From the NCBI RefSeq assembly GCF_964199755.1, contig NC_133907.1, positions 2,361,001 to 2,425,000 of the forward strand: a stretch of DNA of 64,000 bases, in the 5' to 3' direction. This DNA comes from Larus michahellis. Lineage: Eukaryota; Chordata; Aves; Charadriiformes; Laridae. A model generated the notes under the pieces. The model searched no databases. It was given only the letters and a program-made list of their open reading frames with translations, and was not told the DNA's origin. Positions within the stretch are counted from its first letter, which is position 1. The number at the start of each line of letters is the position of its first letter. Of the stretch, positions 17,401-29,843 are shown one piece after another. Made by a program: the position numbers and the translations under genes.

Positions 17401-20400
17401 TATATAGTAACTCGGTGTTTTCATTTTAAGTCCTCCATGTATTAGAACTGAACTATCCCAAAGGGCACATTGGGGTATAATTCTCTTTAATGTGGTTTCA
17501 GTAGATCCAGTAATGCAAATTTTATACGTCACCAAGCTCAGTAGTCTGCACACACTACTCCTATGCAGGAAAACTAGTAGGTTTAAATTGCTTGCAAGTA
17601 TAGTTCTTATTTGAAAGTAGGCATGTTAGTAAAATCTGAGGTTTTGGAAAGGGTTGGGCGGTGGTTTTGAATGAGGCAGTGGTATTTCATAGTGAAAGCG
17701 TTTTCCTTCTGCAGCATAAAAATCTATCTGCCATTTAAGGAGCAGAAAAGGTAAGTTCATTCGTTCTTCCATATTGCGTATTTCAACTAAGTCCTTTAAA
17801 GATAACAGTTCATAAGGGAAAGACTTGAAAAGCACAATCGTGTGGCTCAATAGAGTCACGTGTAGGTACTTTGTAATGTCCCAAGGCAACAAAACTGCAC
17901 AAAATACCACCCACTGCCAAGAAGGGTGAATGTGGAGTATCACATAAACATGGGACTTAATACGATTCTCATAGTAACGTGTTTTGATCGTATTTCTTTT
18001 ATGCAGATGCTAGATGAAAATCACCACCTAATACAGTGTATTATGGATTATCAGAGCAAGGGGAAAACTGCAGAATGTACTCAGTGAGTATTGCGAGTTT
18101 TGGAGTATGTCAGAAAATTTTGGTGTCCTCAAGAACAGTGCTACGAACAGTTCTGCTCACTGATCACTGAGAAAATAGCTGGACTGTTTTTTTAGATTCA
18201 CTTGTATTAAGAAATGTATATTGTTCTTGGCACAGAGGTTTTTTTCTGAAGCATTTGAGTATTTAGTATTTACAATATTTTTAACAGATCATTTATTAAA
18301 ATAATTACAAACAATTATGGTTATTGGACCACTTGCTCTGTGCAGATTCATTAAATAAAAGTAGAATCAGGTACTAAGGTAATAACGCATTTTCATCAGA
18401 AAGTAGTTCAATGTTAAGGATCAGCCATGTGGTTATATATGGTTAAAACACTATGCATGTAGACATAGCAGTTTGTAGCATTGCTTATTATTCCTAATCG
18501 TGAAAGCAAGATACTTTTATAAACTCGAGGCATAAAATCTCAGTCAGGAAGAATAGCCAATCTGTCCCATGAAAGATCAGGTTACGGGGCCAAACCTAGA
18601 AAGCCGTACTTTCAAAAAAACGGTCTAAACAAGATACCTTTTTTTAGAGAAGTCATGTCACCATTCTAGTTTCATTTTTCCCACTTCCCAGCCATTTTCC
18701 CCTTCTCAGAAGAAAACTCATGCTAAAAAAGCATCTTTTCTTGCTTTCTTGGAACCCTCCCTGTTTCCAAAAGTTTGACTCTTCCCTTCGCTGAGTAGCG
18801 CAGCTGTTTGCTTTTGGATGCCCTCCTGTTCTTTATTAGGAGCTTTTCCAGTTCATCGAGAACTGTGAAGGAGCACAAATGGTTCTGGTGGTGCTTACTT
18901 GAGTAAACACTCCAGTTAGAGTACTCTTGAAAAAAACCTTGTTCTTCTCAGCTTGCTGGCAGGGCAAACAGGTTTTGGTTTTTTTGGAGTTCTGGAATTT
19001 CATTACTACTAGGATCCTTGTTAAACAGAGGAAGAAGTGGCTAATTGTTCAAGCAGCTGCCCGGGTGTCAGTACTCAAAGAGCGAGGTCCTGGCTTCACA
19101 GTTCAAAGTGCTTTCAAAGAGAGTGTATTTCACCTCTCCCTTCCCCCAAGCTTCCCCATTTGTAAAAGAGGTGTTGAACACACCGATCCTTGATGAAAAG
19201 TATGACAGCACAGAGACAGGTCATTCCTATTGCTATTTATTATGACAGATGAAAAGTGGGCTAATGTAAGTACTCGTTTTTAAATAGAAAAAAAGAAAAA
19301 GATACAGGTTTGGAATTTTCTGTATTGTTAACCCTTTCCAAATAAGCTTTACTCCTTATTCTGTAGATACCAACAAATCTTGCACAGAAACCTGGTTTAC
19401 TTGGCAACAATAGCAGATTCTAACCAGAATATGCAGTCCTTGCTTCCTGCTGTAAGTACCAGTGCTGCCATCAGATACATTTACTAAGCCAGAGGGAAAT
19501 GGTCTTTGATTCTGTTACTGATCACTGTCTATAAACCATTTTTTAGTATTATTTTTTAGTAAAAGCTTTGGAGCGGTCAAGTAGACCACTAAACAAAGGT
19601 TACTTTTACTGTGTTTAAAACACATTATTTGGGACATTTGTGTTAATCTCTGTCTCCGTAGCTCAAGTTCTATATACTACAAATGGTGCAGTGGTACAGA
19701 TACGATTGGGCTCCATTTGTTCCAGATTCATTATTCTTTACCTATTCATTGTATTCTTTACTCAGGAAAAAATGCCACTATTTTATGTCAAAAATCTAAT
19801 TCAGCATCTGGGCATTGGTTTGTCTTTAAACATTGTGTTATTCTTGCTAAATGGATTGATTTTGGAGGTATCCCATAAAATACAGCAGAGCTTTATGCTT
19901 GGCAGAGGTCATTTTGTCAACACACTTGTGTATCGTCTTTGCTCATGCATACCCCCTCAGCAGTTAGGTTCTGACCAGCACAAAATGAAATTCATGTAAG
20001 TATGGAAGAACGGGCACAGAAGCCAGACTCTATTCTAAGCACAATTTTAAGATCGCCTCTGTGCTGCCTGTCGGCTTCTCAGTGTGGTGCCGACTGTCAT
20101 TCACGCAGTAGTCACACGAAGAAAGGTTTATGCAAGCAAGCCCAAAAAGTGAAGGAAGCACATATTTAGTTGAGGCAGTTTTTAGTCATAGTCAGGCTAA
20201 TTTGGGGGTTATTATTTTTCTAATTAAAACCTAACCAAAAATGTGCTTCTCCTCTTTGTTATTTGCAGCCACCAACGCAAAACATAAACTTGGGCCCCGG
20301 AGGAATGACTCAGAGTGCATCCAACCAATCTCTCCATTCACAGAGCAATCTCAGTGATGCCATTGGGACGGGCCTTCCTCCTTCCTCGCTCATGCAGAGT

Positions 20401-23400
20401 CAGATTAGCAATGGTGAGCTCCGGTCCCCTTTGTGCTGCTTTGCTGTTGCTTGGCAACAAAATCATTAATGCAGAATATACTTACAGAGCTGTAAAAGAC
20501 CTCTCCTAACTCACCTTTCAGGCATATGGGGATTTCAGGCACATGCTGAAATCATCACAAAATGGCTACAGTCAGTAATGATGTTGGCTTCTGCAAGGAC
20601 TCCAATCTGCATAGTATTTCTAGGGGAGAAATTAAAAACATTTTTTAAAAAACGCATAATGAAAATCACCAAGTAAAGATGCATCCAAGTTTTTAGTAAG
20701 AAAAATTATATATTGTCATATTTTTCTCTTGGAAGTGGTGAGGTTGGCCAGGGTAAAATGGAATTGCTTGCATGACTAACCGCACAACCGAGCCTTTAGA
20801 TTGCAAAGATCTTCCATGGTACATGCCTTCTTAAAAATAATTTGGTGTTGCATCAGTCTTTGTCCTCTACAGAAGCTTGCAGAGATTGTACTACATAGCC
20901 AAAGAGTTTGCACAGAGATTTCATGTGAATAAGATAACACGCTTTGTCTATTTGTTTCTTTTGGTCGTGCAACTGAAAAGAAACTAATTGAAAGACAATT
21001 TTTTATTTTTTTTACTCTGTGCATTGTATAGTATGAATAATGTGTTTATTTATTTGGTAGTTCATAGTTATTTTGTCAGTTCTTGTTTCTGTGGGTCTTT
21101 CCCAGAGTGACAGAGAGAGAAAACAGTTTCTATAAATAGAAATACCTGATTGTAAAATCACAGACCTTGGTGGGGGGACTCAAGAGCAGATACAAGCCAT
21201 GAAATTACTTCTGACTTTTTAAAAATCTATTTGTGGTCAAGCTGATAGTACCTTTTAAACTAATGGATGAGGTACCTCCTTTGAACAGTTACAGCTTGTA
21301 AAATGAACTTATTAATTTAACTGGGCCTTCTTTCTGAAAGATTTATTACCTAGTATAAGTATTATAATAAGTCAGTCAAAACATTGTTTTGTTTTACTAA
21401 GAATCTATATTTTCAGTGTTATTGTTGCTGGTTTCTTATCTGCCCCCTACCCTCCAGTTGTTGATAGTAATGTAGTGCTGCTGGAAAGAACCAGACGGGC
21501 AGTCCTGAAGACTCGAATCATGGCAGAACAGGAGCAGCCAGGGCTCTTCCCCTCACGTTGCCCCAGCCCAGTGCTAAAACCCAGCCTGAATTGGGGGGTC
21601 TCAGGGTGGTTCACTCTCTGCCCAATCACTGAGACTCTGTCACCTACATAATGCCAGGTATTTTATCATGAAAATGTCAGTCCACTGTAAGCCAGGCTGA
21701 GGACACAGCTGCACTTCAAAACGAAGGTGTGACTGAGGACACAGCCTAGGTGACAGCAGCAGTGATGGCATGTGCTCCGCTGCCAGTCCCTGCTGTGAGA
21801 TGGGACCTGCACACCCTGGGGCTTGGGGACACTCCGTGGTTCCCAGCCTCTGCTGCTACTGTCTCTGTGCCACCCAGAATCAAGTTAGCACAACGATACT
21901 AGATGACACTGCAGTCTGGATGTGTAAATAGACTTTGAGACTGAGAAATTATTTCACATCAGTCAACAATTGCTGGACAGTGTTTTTTGGAAATCAGGAG
22001 TAAATATGCACAAACAATTCAAATACATATAGGGCTCTAGTGCTTGTGAAAATTTCTCATCTAATGGCAATAGAGATGAAAGTCTGTAATGAACAGGTGC
22101 AGCTTTGTAAGAGAGGGAAGAACAGGGAAGAAGCCATAGAAACTACTACATTCTATTCTTTATTGTCCTCAGTCAGGACCTTACAGGCATCACCTCTGCA
22201 GGACAGTAGCTAGGTAATTCCCTACACACGCTGTAACTCTCCATAGTGGCAGCTGTCTCAATTGTAATGATAATTCTGTTGATGGGGACAAGCTAAAAAA
22301 CAACCCAACCCACTGAGATTTCAAGTAGTCCACCATCCACAAGCCAGTGATTCTTCATGGCACAGCCCTGCAGGGAAACCCAATAGATTCCATGAACCAA
22401 CCAGGGAAACTCAGCTGCCTCCAGATAGAATTGGGCCCAACTGAGAATTTTAACTGTTCGGAAATCATGAATGAGGCCTTTCAAAGAATAATCCAACTGC
22501 CTTAGGTTCATGAAAGTATGAAAGAGGTTCAGTGCTTTGTATTTATCTTACTGTTTTAGTGTTTTTATCTAAACACTTTTGGTCATGCTTTCATATTTTC
22601 CCTTACAAACATAAAGTAGCCGAAGCTTTTTTTTTTTTTTTTTTGCTTTGAAGAGGGCCAAGATTCTCTTAAGTTTTCCCACGCAAACAGGGCAAGGTTT
22701 ACCAACACTTGCTTCACTCCATCTCTCACTCAAAGCAGCTGCTAGCTCCATTCAAACACCAGGTGGTCTTGTGTTGCACAAGAAGTATCAGCTTTGCAAG
22801 ACATACAAAAACTGGAGCAAAACACAGGGCGAGATCTCTGTTCTGGTATATTGACCTGGCTCTGCTGAATTAAGTAGAGCTGACTCTTTATCTCGTGTTG
22901 AAAATGCTGCTTGCATCTCTCCATCAGAGGAAAATATAATAATCTACAGCAAATTTTCTCATTTTGATGTCTATAAATACCATTAAGAGTAATTAATGAG
23001 GCTTGTACTAAGAGAATTAGACACGTTTTTCAGAGGCTGTAGATACACTTAATAACTGTGAATTAAGATATCATTATCTAAACATCACAACATAATTCCG
23101 TCTCTTCTGGAGATTCTGCATGTCTTCCATTCTACCTAAATTAATTTAGATTGACAACAATACAGCTGAATTCAGATAGACAACAATACACATTATCACA
23201 ATTTAGACAGTAACAATACACAATGAAAACAACTTTCCAAAACTCATTCACAAAAGTATTAACAGCAACAAACAACAAAAAATAAGAGCCAGACTCTCCC
23301 CAATTTTAGTTACCCAACAGCAATAGAATTTTAAAAAATAAGCGTACTGACAGGTAAGCAGGCTAATACAAACCCAGAGTATAATTGTAGCAGTCTGATG

Positions 23401-26400
23401 ATTAAATATGGTGATTTTGGAAAGGGAATACAGGGATTATTATGGTAACTTGGAAAATTTATCTTCCGAAAGTCTGAGGAGCCAAGTCAAACTTCAGGAG
23501 AGGGAGAGACGAGGTTGTCCTCTGAGGAGAGGGTCCGTCGGCACTTCACAAGCCCCAGCTGAGAAGGTTGGTTGGTTATAAAGGAACTGATGGGTGCAGC
23601 AATGTGTGAAGTCTCAGTCTTCCCATTGTCACCATCTGTGTGAGGTGGGAAGAGGAATCACCAGCAGGACAGGAGGAAGGAAAGGACAAATTTGCGAAGG
23701 CTGGGTTGTTTCCAGAGTCCATGTATTTTCTGAAGTATCTGTAATTACTGGCATTTGTTAATTCTGCTGCCTGTGAGGAACTGGTTGTAGGGTATTGCTG
23801 CTGGTTTTGTTCTTCCTGTCTGCAATTCTGTACAGCCTGGATCTGGCTGCCAGGAAGAGGGGGATCACTCTAACTGTGCAGTAGGCAGTTTTAATTTGCC
23901 TGTAGATAACAGAGAATTTTAATAATGAGGATTTTTTTTATTTTGTTTTGCCTTATCATAAGGTATTTTAGAAAGGCCGTGAGGGCTTTAATGCTCACTG
24001 TACGTTGCCAATAATAGCACAGATTTTCTTGTTGCTCTCTTTAATTTTTCTAGGTCCTAATCACGTGTCTATGCAGCAGTCAGGCCAGAACACTATGCCC
24101 ACGACCTCTCTGAGTATGACTGTCAGCAGTCATGGAACTGGGCCTGGTTATAGCCATACAGTGCCTGCATCTCAGAATGTGCCAATGCAAGGCCAGGGGT
24201 CAATAGGCAATTATGTCTCTCGAACAAACATCAACATGCAGTCTAATCCAGGTAAACTCCCTCTTCCTCCTTCTGGGCCAACTTGACTTTTCAGTGACCT
24301 CAGAGGTTTACCACACATGAATTTGTTCTGTAAATATTTTCTGTAGACAGCGACAAACATACAAGAGGAGCAGACAGCTTTAAGACATCTCTGAATTTCA
24401 AGGTGCCAGGCACCAGTGTAAGTCAGAACAGTTTCAGAACTTGCTTTAATTTACACGGACTTGCTATGGTTAGCGATGAGTTGGGGAAAAGAGAGCGAGC
24501 TCAAAGTGCAGCAGCACGATCTGATAGCCCCTGGTAGCAAATCCCTCAGCCGTGGGAGGGATCGGAGAAGCACCTTTATCCTAGCTGAAATGGCCTGCCG
24601 AAGAGCATTACACATTTACTCTTTGTACATTACTACCCCTTTTTTGTTATTTTATCGATACTTCACACTGCTTGCAGCGTATAGAGAGACTAGCTGACAA
24701 CTTGGAATTGATCTCTTAATTTGCAAAAATGTTTGCTACTGAGTATTGAATGGGATGCCCAATGCTTAATAATTCTTTCCGACAATATGAAATTTAGGGA
24801 TCAAAGAAATCCTAGAATGTCAGTTTATTTAAACTGTGTAATCATCAGGTATATAATAAGATGGAAGTAGAAGAAAGAGTTGATTAGAAAAGAAATGCAG
24901 CCAGGAGGTAGAGAGGAACAAGCATCAGTTCTTACATCTTTCTTTAATCCTACTGTGATAATGATTACATTATTTTAAATAAACTAATAGTAATCAAGTC
25001 TAGATGTATTTTTAAATGTGTGACTGAAGCAAATGGCAAGAACTGACCATATAATAACATCCTTTCTGGATTACAGTGCAGAAGAGTTAAATACATGGAG
25101 TAGGAAAACATCTCCCCCTGTGGAAAATTCACAGAATTATCAGGATGCATGCTAGTTGAAGGTTTTAACTTGCTTCCAAAGAGAGTAGGGAGAGAACTAT
25201 CACATCCTTTTAGAAAACAGTGTTTTCCATGTACATTGTAGTCTCCATGATGCACCAGCAAGCAGCAACGTCGCATTACAACTCGGCGCAAGGAGGCAGC
25301 CAGCATTACCAGGGGCAGTCCTCCATTGCCATGATGAGCCAGAGCAACCAGGGCAACAGCATGATGGGTCAGCGACCAATGGGCCCTTACAGAGCTTCAC
25401 AGCAAGGTAAAATCTGTTACTAGATTATTGATGTAATTATTATTAGATTGATGGTATGCAGTCTGTCCTGTGGGGTAAGTCAGTCAACAAAATTTCCAAG
25501 TCACGTTTATGAGCAGGGAATCTCATCTGGGAACAGAGGAAATCTCGAATGGTGGAAGTATCATGACAATCAGATGAACTTTAATCTATTTTCAAGATTT
25601 ATCTATTTAATTATTTCAGGTGTTTAGAAAAATAATTCTGTCTAAAAGGGACCATATATCTCTAAAGAAAAGATGAACAATTTGACATACAGCTCACTCA
25701 AGCCACTGGGAATCTTTTCAGTTCTTTCAAATGGTATTGGATCAGCCGTAACATGGCACAGTTAACAAGGAACACATTTCTGCAAAGAAGATATAGTTTG
25801 CCAGCAATTAGTACGAAAAATTAGGCCAAGGAAAGGAAAACACCAGAGGATAACTACCATGCTCTAAGATCTCTCTGGAAAAAGTTCTAAGAGGTAATAA
25901 AGCTGCTAGACTGATTCTAACATAAACTGAATTTTGCTAAGAAAAAATTAATACATTAATTAAAATATATTTAATTCTGTCTGTGCTCTTGAGCATGGAA
26001 TATATTCCTGTGCTTTCTAATAACTCCAATTAGTAGATGAAATGTAGACATTACTTTCGGTATTGCCAGAGAAGTGAATGGTTTTAGGACATGTTACCAA
26101 CCGTTGTGTAATTTCAGTTTCAGCCAGCTTGTTCTGAGAATACAAATTTATTTCCTTTTTCTAGTGAGCAAAACATCTTTGAAACTGCTCTCAACATACA
26201 TAGCTTGTTTACTTATCCTGATGTAAACACTGTTTTCTTTAAAAAAAAATCAGATAAGAAAAAAACATCCCTTAGGAGCGTACGGGCTCAGTTTGCTCTC
26301 TCTTGTCTTTGCCTCGCAGGTTCCTCGCAGCAGTACATGGGTCAGGAAGAATATTACAGTGAACAGTACAGTCATGGACAAGGCTCTTCAGAACCTATGA

Positions 26401-29289
26401 ATCAGCAATATTATCCAGATGGTAATTCCTCTGAGCTGTAGTCACTGTAATACTGCTGAAGTGTAGACCAGCATGACTGCCACATGCAAGGACGTGGCAA
26501 ATCCATTAAGATTCATTTAATTTAAATGCTAGAAAATTCTAATGCCAGGGCATGAGAGTCTGGTACACAAACACACACATCACCACATCCTGCTATCCAA
26601 ACTGCTTCAAAAGGAGCACAAAGCCAAGTTTGGATTTGTAAATGCAAGAGATTTATTTATAGGTATGGTTTTCCTTGACATGTATTCAACTTTCTATCTA
26701 AGGGGTCTGTACTTCCTCTTAGCCTCATCTCTGTGTATAAGCAGCTTCATAATATATGTATTCAACAATATATCTCTAGTAATATTAATAATGTACCTGA
26801 TAAATCTTTGCAATTCCTTGTAGGACATGGTGATTATGCCTATCAGCAGTCATCCTATACTGAGCAGAGCTATGACAGGTCGTTTGACGACTCTACACAA
26901 CATTATTATGAAGGAGGTAGGAAAATGCACTGGCAATCTTTGTAAAGCAAAGTTCTAATCCCCTAAAATACTAATGAAATGCTTACAAAAATGTAAAATA
27001 TGACTTGCAATTTCTCTGCGACTCTGTGTTTTTCTTCTGAAACACTTCTGGGCTAAAAAAAATCCTTTGGGGAACAGGTTGCTTGTTTGCCTGTTTAGTG
27101 ATGTGTATAAATAAACAACTCTCTCCTGTTCAAAACAACTAAAAATCACTGAAGAAATAAACTCATCATGACAGGCAAAATGTAAACATCTGTTTCTGAA
27201 GAGTACTCATCTATGAGTTCCAGACCAAGGCTTCTTTGTTTTCCTATGATTTGCATGTACAGTGAAATACCTGCTTCATCTCTAACCAAACTATTTCAAT
27301 TTTTCCCTCTTTAGGAAATTCTCAGTACAGCCAGCAGCAGGCAGGGTACCAACAGGGAGCTGCACAACAGCAAACATATTCCCAGCAGCAATACCCAAAT
27401 CAACAAAGTTACCCAGGACAACAGCAAGGCTATGGTAAGAAAACTGTCACTGACCAGTCAAGTTTTTGCAATACTTCATCCTGACGCCTCCATTGCCAAG
27501 CTAAAATTACACTGTAAACTATTTCCTTGATTAACCCTGGACATCCACGTACCAAAACTAGCCACAGAGCATAGCATGAAAGGGGATTCTGGGCAGTAAG
27601 ATACGTTAGTATAGCACTGCCTTCCATACTGTTATGTTAGCATCTTGCATCCCACTGTCTTTGGAAAGAAAGCCAGAAAGTTAGAAAACACGCTTTTGCC
27701 TCATGTTGACTTCCTGTTAAGTGACGGCAAGAGGTGACTGCCTGGATTCTCAGGCCTCCTACACATGTAATAGTTCTGAACTGACATGAAAAAATAACAT
27801 CAACAATCCAGAGAATCATTACTCTCTCACTTAGATTTCTTGCAACATCATCGGGGTTTTGTTCCTTGGTGAGGGACTGAGGTGAAAGGAAAAAAGTAGA
27901 AGTGCTTTGAACATGCTTTTGAACCCTTCAGGTCACCAGGGGCGGAGTTGCCCACTGTCATCAAAAGAATCTGAGTTTGATGGCTGTCTGAGTTTTCTGA
28001 CCAATTGGAGGCAGCTTGTATGTATCCTCAGCCTTTAGGAGAAAGAAACCATTTCGGGTTATTTAGTACAAAAACAGGGTCTGGAGAGATTGGAATAATC
28101 TGAATCCTAGCTTCAAGGCAAGGGATTTCTGGTGGATCTCCCAGATGTGATGGTATTGACCTTGAACTGGCAATGTTAACCAAACTTGATAAATTGATGT
28201 CGATATAAACAGCAAACGCATTCTCGAAATGTAAGTTCTCGTGAAGTAGAACCTACATGCCTAAAAATTTAATTAAATTATTAACACCTGACTCTGCAGT
28301 ACTAGTAGTTTGGACTACTCAAACTAGGCATACTCTGTGAAATGAAACACGAAATTCAGTTTATGATGTTAAAATCTGGCCTCCTCTTTTTAAAGGTTCT
28401 CCTTCACAAAAATCCACCAATAATGCTAAAAAGTGCATACAGCAGTCTATATACAGTCCCAAATAAAAGGAAATCAATATCCTTGTGCAGTTGTGTGTCT
28501 GATTTACATGGGTTTTAAAAGCATCTCTATACGCAAGAAATTGCTTATGTTCTGCCTGGTCAGCAGTGCTTATGGTGGCACAGCCTCAGTAAATAAGTTA
28601 AACGTGCAATTGTTACTAAAATAAAGGCCAGGTAGCTTGCATATAGGTAATAATTGAATTGTGCCAATATAGATTTCAGGGAGACAAATCACTTAAAAGT
28701 GTATCACATTTTCTGCACAAAGCTTAAAACCTGAAGTTTACACTGCTGCAACTAGATCATTATTAGCATTAACGCTTTCTAGTGTAAAGCTTGAGGGGAG
28801 GTTGAGGCAAAATTTACTCACAGTTCATACTTGCAGAGCTTACGTTGTTCCTAGCATGTTTTACATTATGTTAACCATAAGAATTCCCCCTAGCAAACCA
28901 AGCCTTATTAATAGATTTCACTGCCTTCTCAGGTCCTGCACAGGGAGCCTCTTCACAGTATTCCAGCTACCAACAGGGACAGGGGCAGCAATACGGAAGT
29001 TACAGAGCTTCTCAGACAGGCCCATCCGCTCAGCAACAGAGGCCTTATGGCTATGAGCAGGTAAGTTGTCTAAACCTCTGCTATGAAAAAGCAGATTTAG
29101 CTGTTAGCTCCGCATATAAATCTATCTGATAATTTGGTGGAGACATATTGGTGATACTTCAGTGGGTCTTTCAAAATTCATAGACCAAAAGAAATTGTCT
29201 AACTCATTGTTTGTAAACTCTGATATATTATCCTCCAACATTTTTATTTCTCTTTTTTATAGGGACAATATGGAAATTATCAGCAATAA
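14408..29289 (+). CDS. SS18L1: SS18L1 (CREST), calcium-responsive transactivator, nBAF subunit
   Basis: Eleven coding exons: 14408-14476, 18007-18083, 19367-19451, 20269-20413, 24054-24251, 25242-25406, 26320-26421, 26824-26916, 27315-27434, 28933-29060 and 29263-29289 (stop TAA). The join is 1209 nt, 402 aa; I recall 396 for human. The N-terminal SNH domain (about 15-77) has the invariant QKMLDENHHLIQCIMDYQSKGK and YQQILHRNLVYLATIADSNQNMQSLLPA, the BRG1/BRM-binding part in this family. A Met/Ser/Gln-rich middle follows, then a QPGY-rich prion-like activation domain. The extreme C-terminus (GYEQGQYGNYQQ) includes the short tail reported to be needed for CBP binding and dendrite outgrowth in CREST. 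The nuclear product acts in neuronal BAF and Ca2+-dependent transcription. SS18L1 is preferred over SS18 by the opening MSVAFASARPRGKGEVTQQ and by synteny. The start has A at -3 (caccATGT). Confidence 0.96.
14477..18006 (+). other. SS18L1: SS18L1 intron 1
   Basis: About 3.5 kb. The first 350 bp still belong to the CpG island, with a GA-rich stretch near 14605-14640. The remainder is AT-rich and shows no recognisable repeat. A 105-codon minus-strand ORF (17626-17943) has no homology I know. Donor GTAAAA, acceptor tttatgcag. Confidence 0.8.
18084..19366 (+). other. SS18L1: SS18L1 intron 2
   Basis: About 1.3 kb, donor GTGAGT (the exon ends CA and the next exon supplies A to make the Gln codon) and acceptor attctgtag. 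No element recognised. Confidence 0.85.
19452..20268 (+). other. SS18L1: SS18L1 intron 3
   Basis: About 0.8 kb, donor GTAAGT, acceptor ttatttgcag. A 119-codon ORF inside has no conserved features. Nothing else seen. Confidence 0.85.
22627..22644. repeat. Poly(T) run
   Basis: Eighteen consecutive T in SS18L1 intron 4. It could be simple sequence or the tail of an old minus-strand insertion; no body was recognised. Confidence 0.85.
23153..23221. repeat. Short degenerate tandem repeat (GACAACAATACA-like)
   Basis: Three related units, gacaacaatacag (23153-23165), gacaacaatacac (23179-23191) and gacagtaacaatacac (23206-23221), spaced 26-27 bp apart in SS18L1 intron 4. Two and a half to three copies only; origin unknown. 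Confidence 0.55.
24252..25241 (+). other. SS18L1: SS18L1 intron 5
   Basis: About 1 kb, donor GTAAAC, acceptor acattgtag. Phase 1. AT-rich, no repeat recognised. Confidence 0.85.
25407..26319 (+). other. SS18L1: SS18L1 intron 6
   Basis: About 0.9 kb, donor GTAAAA, acceptor ttgcctcgcag. Phase 1. Nothing else seen. The next intron (26422-26823, donor GTAATT, acceptor tccttgtag) is also plain. Confidence 0.85.
26824..26916 (+). other. SS18L1: SS18L1 exon 8, symmetric 93-nt cassette-type exon
   Basis: Encodes HGDYAYQQSSYTEQ... to YYEGG, 31 codons with phase-1 junctions on both sides. Its paralogous counterpart in SS18 is the known alternatively spliced 31-aa exon. Skipping would preserve the frame. 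Donor GTAGGA is weaker than its neighbours. Confidence 0.8.
27435..28932 (+). other. SS18L1: SS18L1 intron 9
   Basis: About 1.5 kb, donor GTAAGA, acceptor ctgccttctcag. AT-rich; no repeat or alternative exon recognised. Confidence 0.85.
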
Positions 29290-29837
29290 GAGAATACGAT
29301 CCTGTGTCAGATTCATTTCAATAGTATCTCCATCTTTTGAACTGGATGTACAGGCAGTTTTGATTAATTGTAATATGTTGGTTACCCCTTAGCACAAAGC
29401 AGCGTCTGTATGTGAACAGTGTTCATTTCATGCTGGATATGAAGCAGTGCACTACTGGTAACAAGACAATGCTTTAATGGTTTGATATTTGGTAGTGTGT
29501 ATAGTACTGTATGTTGATACAATGCAGAAGTTTTTTCATTTACCCCCCACCCCACCCCATTCTTGATGTTTCTAAATAGCTTTAGGATCATTTGATCACA
29601 GTTGTGCCCATTCTGGAAAACAGCCAGGTTATTCTGCAGTCTGGCTCAATACAAAGCCATTCGGTCATATCTCAGTCCAGACGAAGTATCCCGTGGTAAG
29701 TTATTGATCGTTTTTAACTGAATGCATTGAAGATTACCTGCCAGCCTCTGAAATCCATGGCTCTTAACTTTACTTTGTAAGAATAAGGGGATGGATACAT
29801 TCCTTAGGTGAAGACAGTTCTATGCTGTATGATAAAA

Positions 29838-29843
29838 AATAAA
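29838..29843 (+). terminator. SS18L1: Proximal poly(A) signal candidate of SS18L1
   Basis: AATAAA 549 nt past the stop codon within gataaaaaataaaatt. It would yield a UTR of about 570 nt. Confidence 0.45.

Larger units (their letters stand above)
20414..24053 (+). other. SS18L1: SS18L1 intron 4, contains composition-shifted segments
   Basis: The longest intron of the gene, 3.6 kb, donor GTGAGC, acceptor aatttttctag. The segment about 21450-22520 and again 23460-23870 is more GC-rich than the surrounding intron; between them lie a T18 run (22627-22644) and three acaataca-type near repeats (23153-23221). This looks like old inserted repeat DNA, but I cannot assign a family. Confidence 0.6.

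Noticed and set aside
17626-17943. 105-codon minus-strand ORF in SS18L1 intron 1
   Set aside because: No recognisable domain, no splice or promoter context; plausible by chance.
18927-19193. 88-codon plus-strand ORF in SS18L1 intron 2
   Set aside because: No homology recognised and lies wholly within an intron with good flanking splice sites.
22293-22751. Two minus-strand ORFs (72 and 60 codons) in SS18L1 intron 4
   Set aside because: Considered as remains of an old element's coding region; no motif of a known transposon or retroviral protein could be seen.
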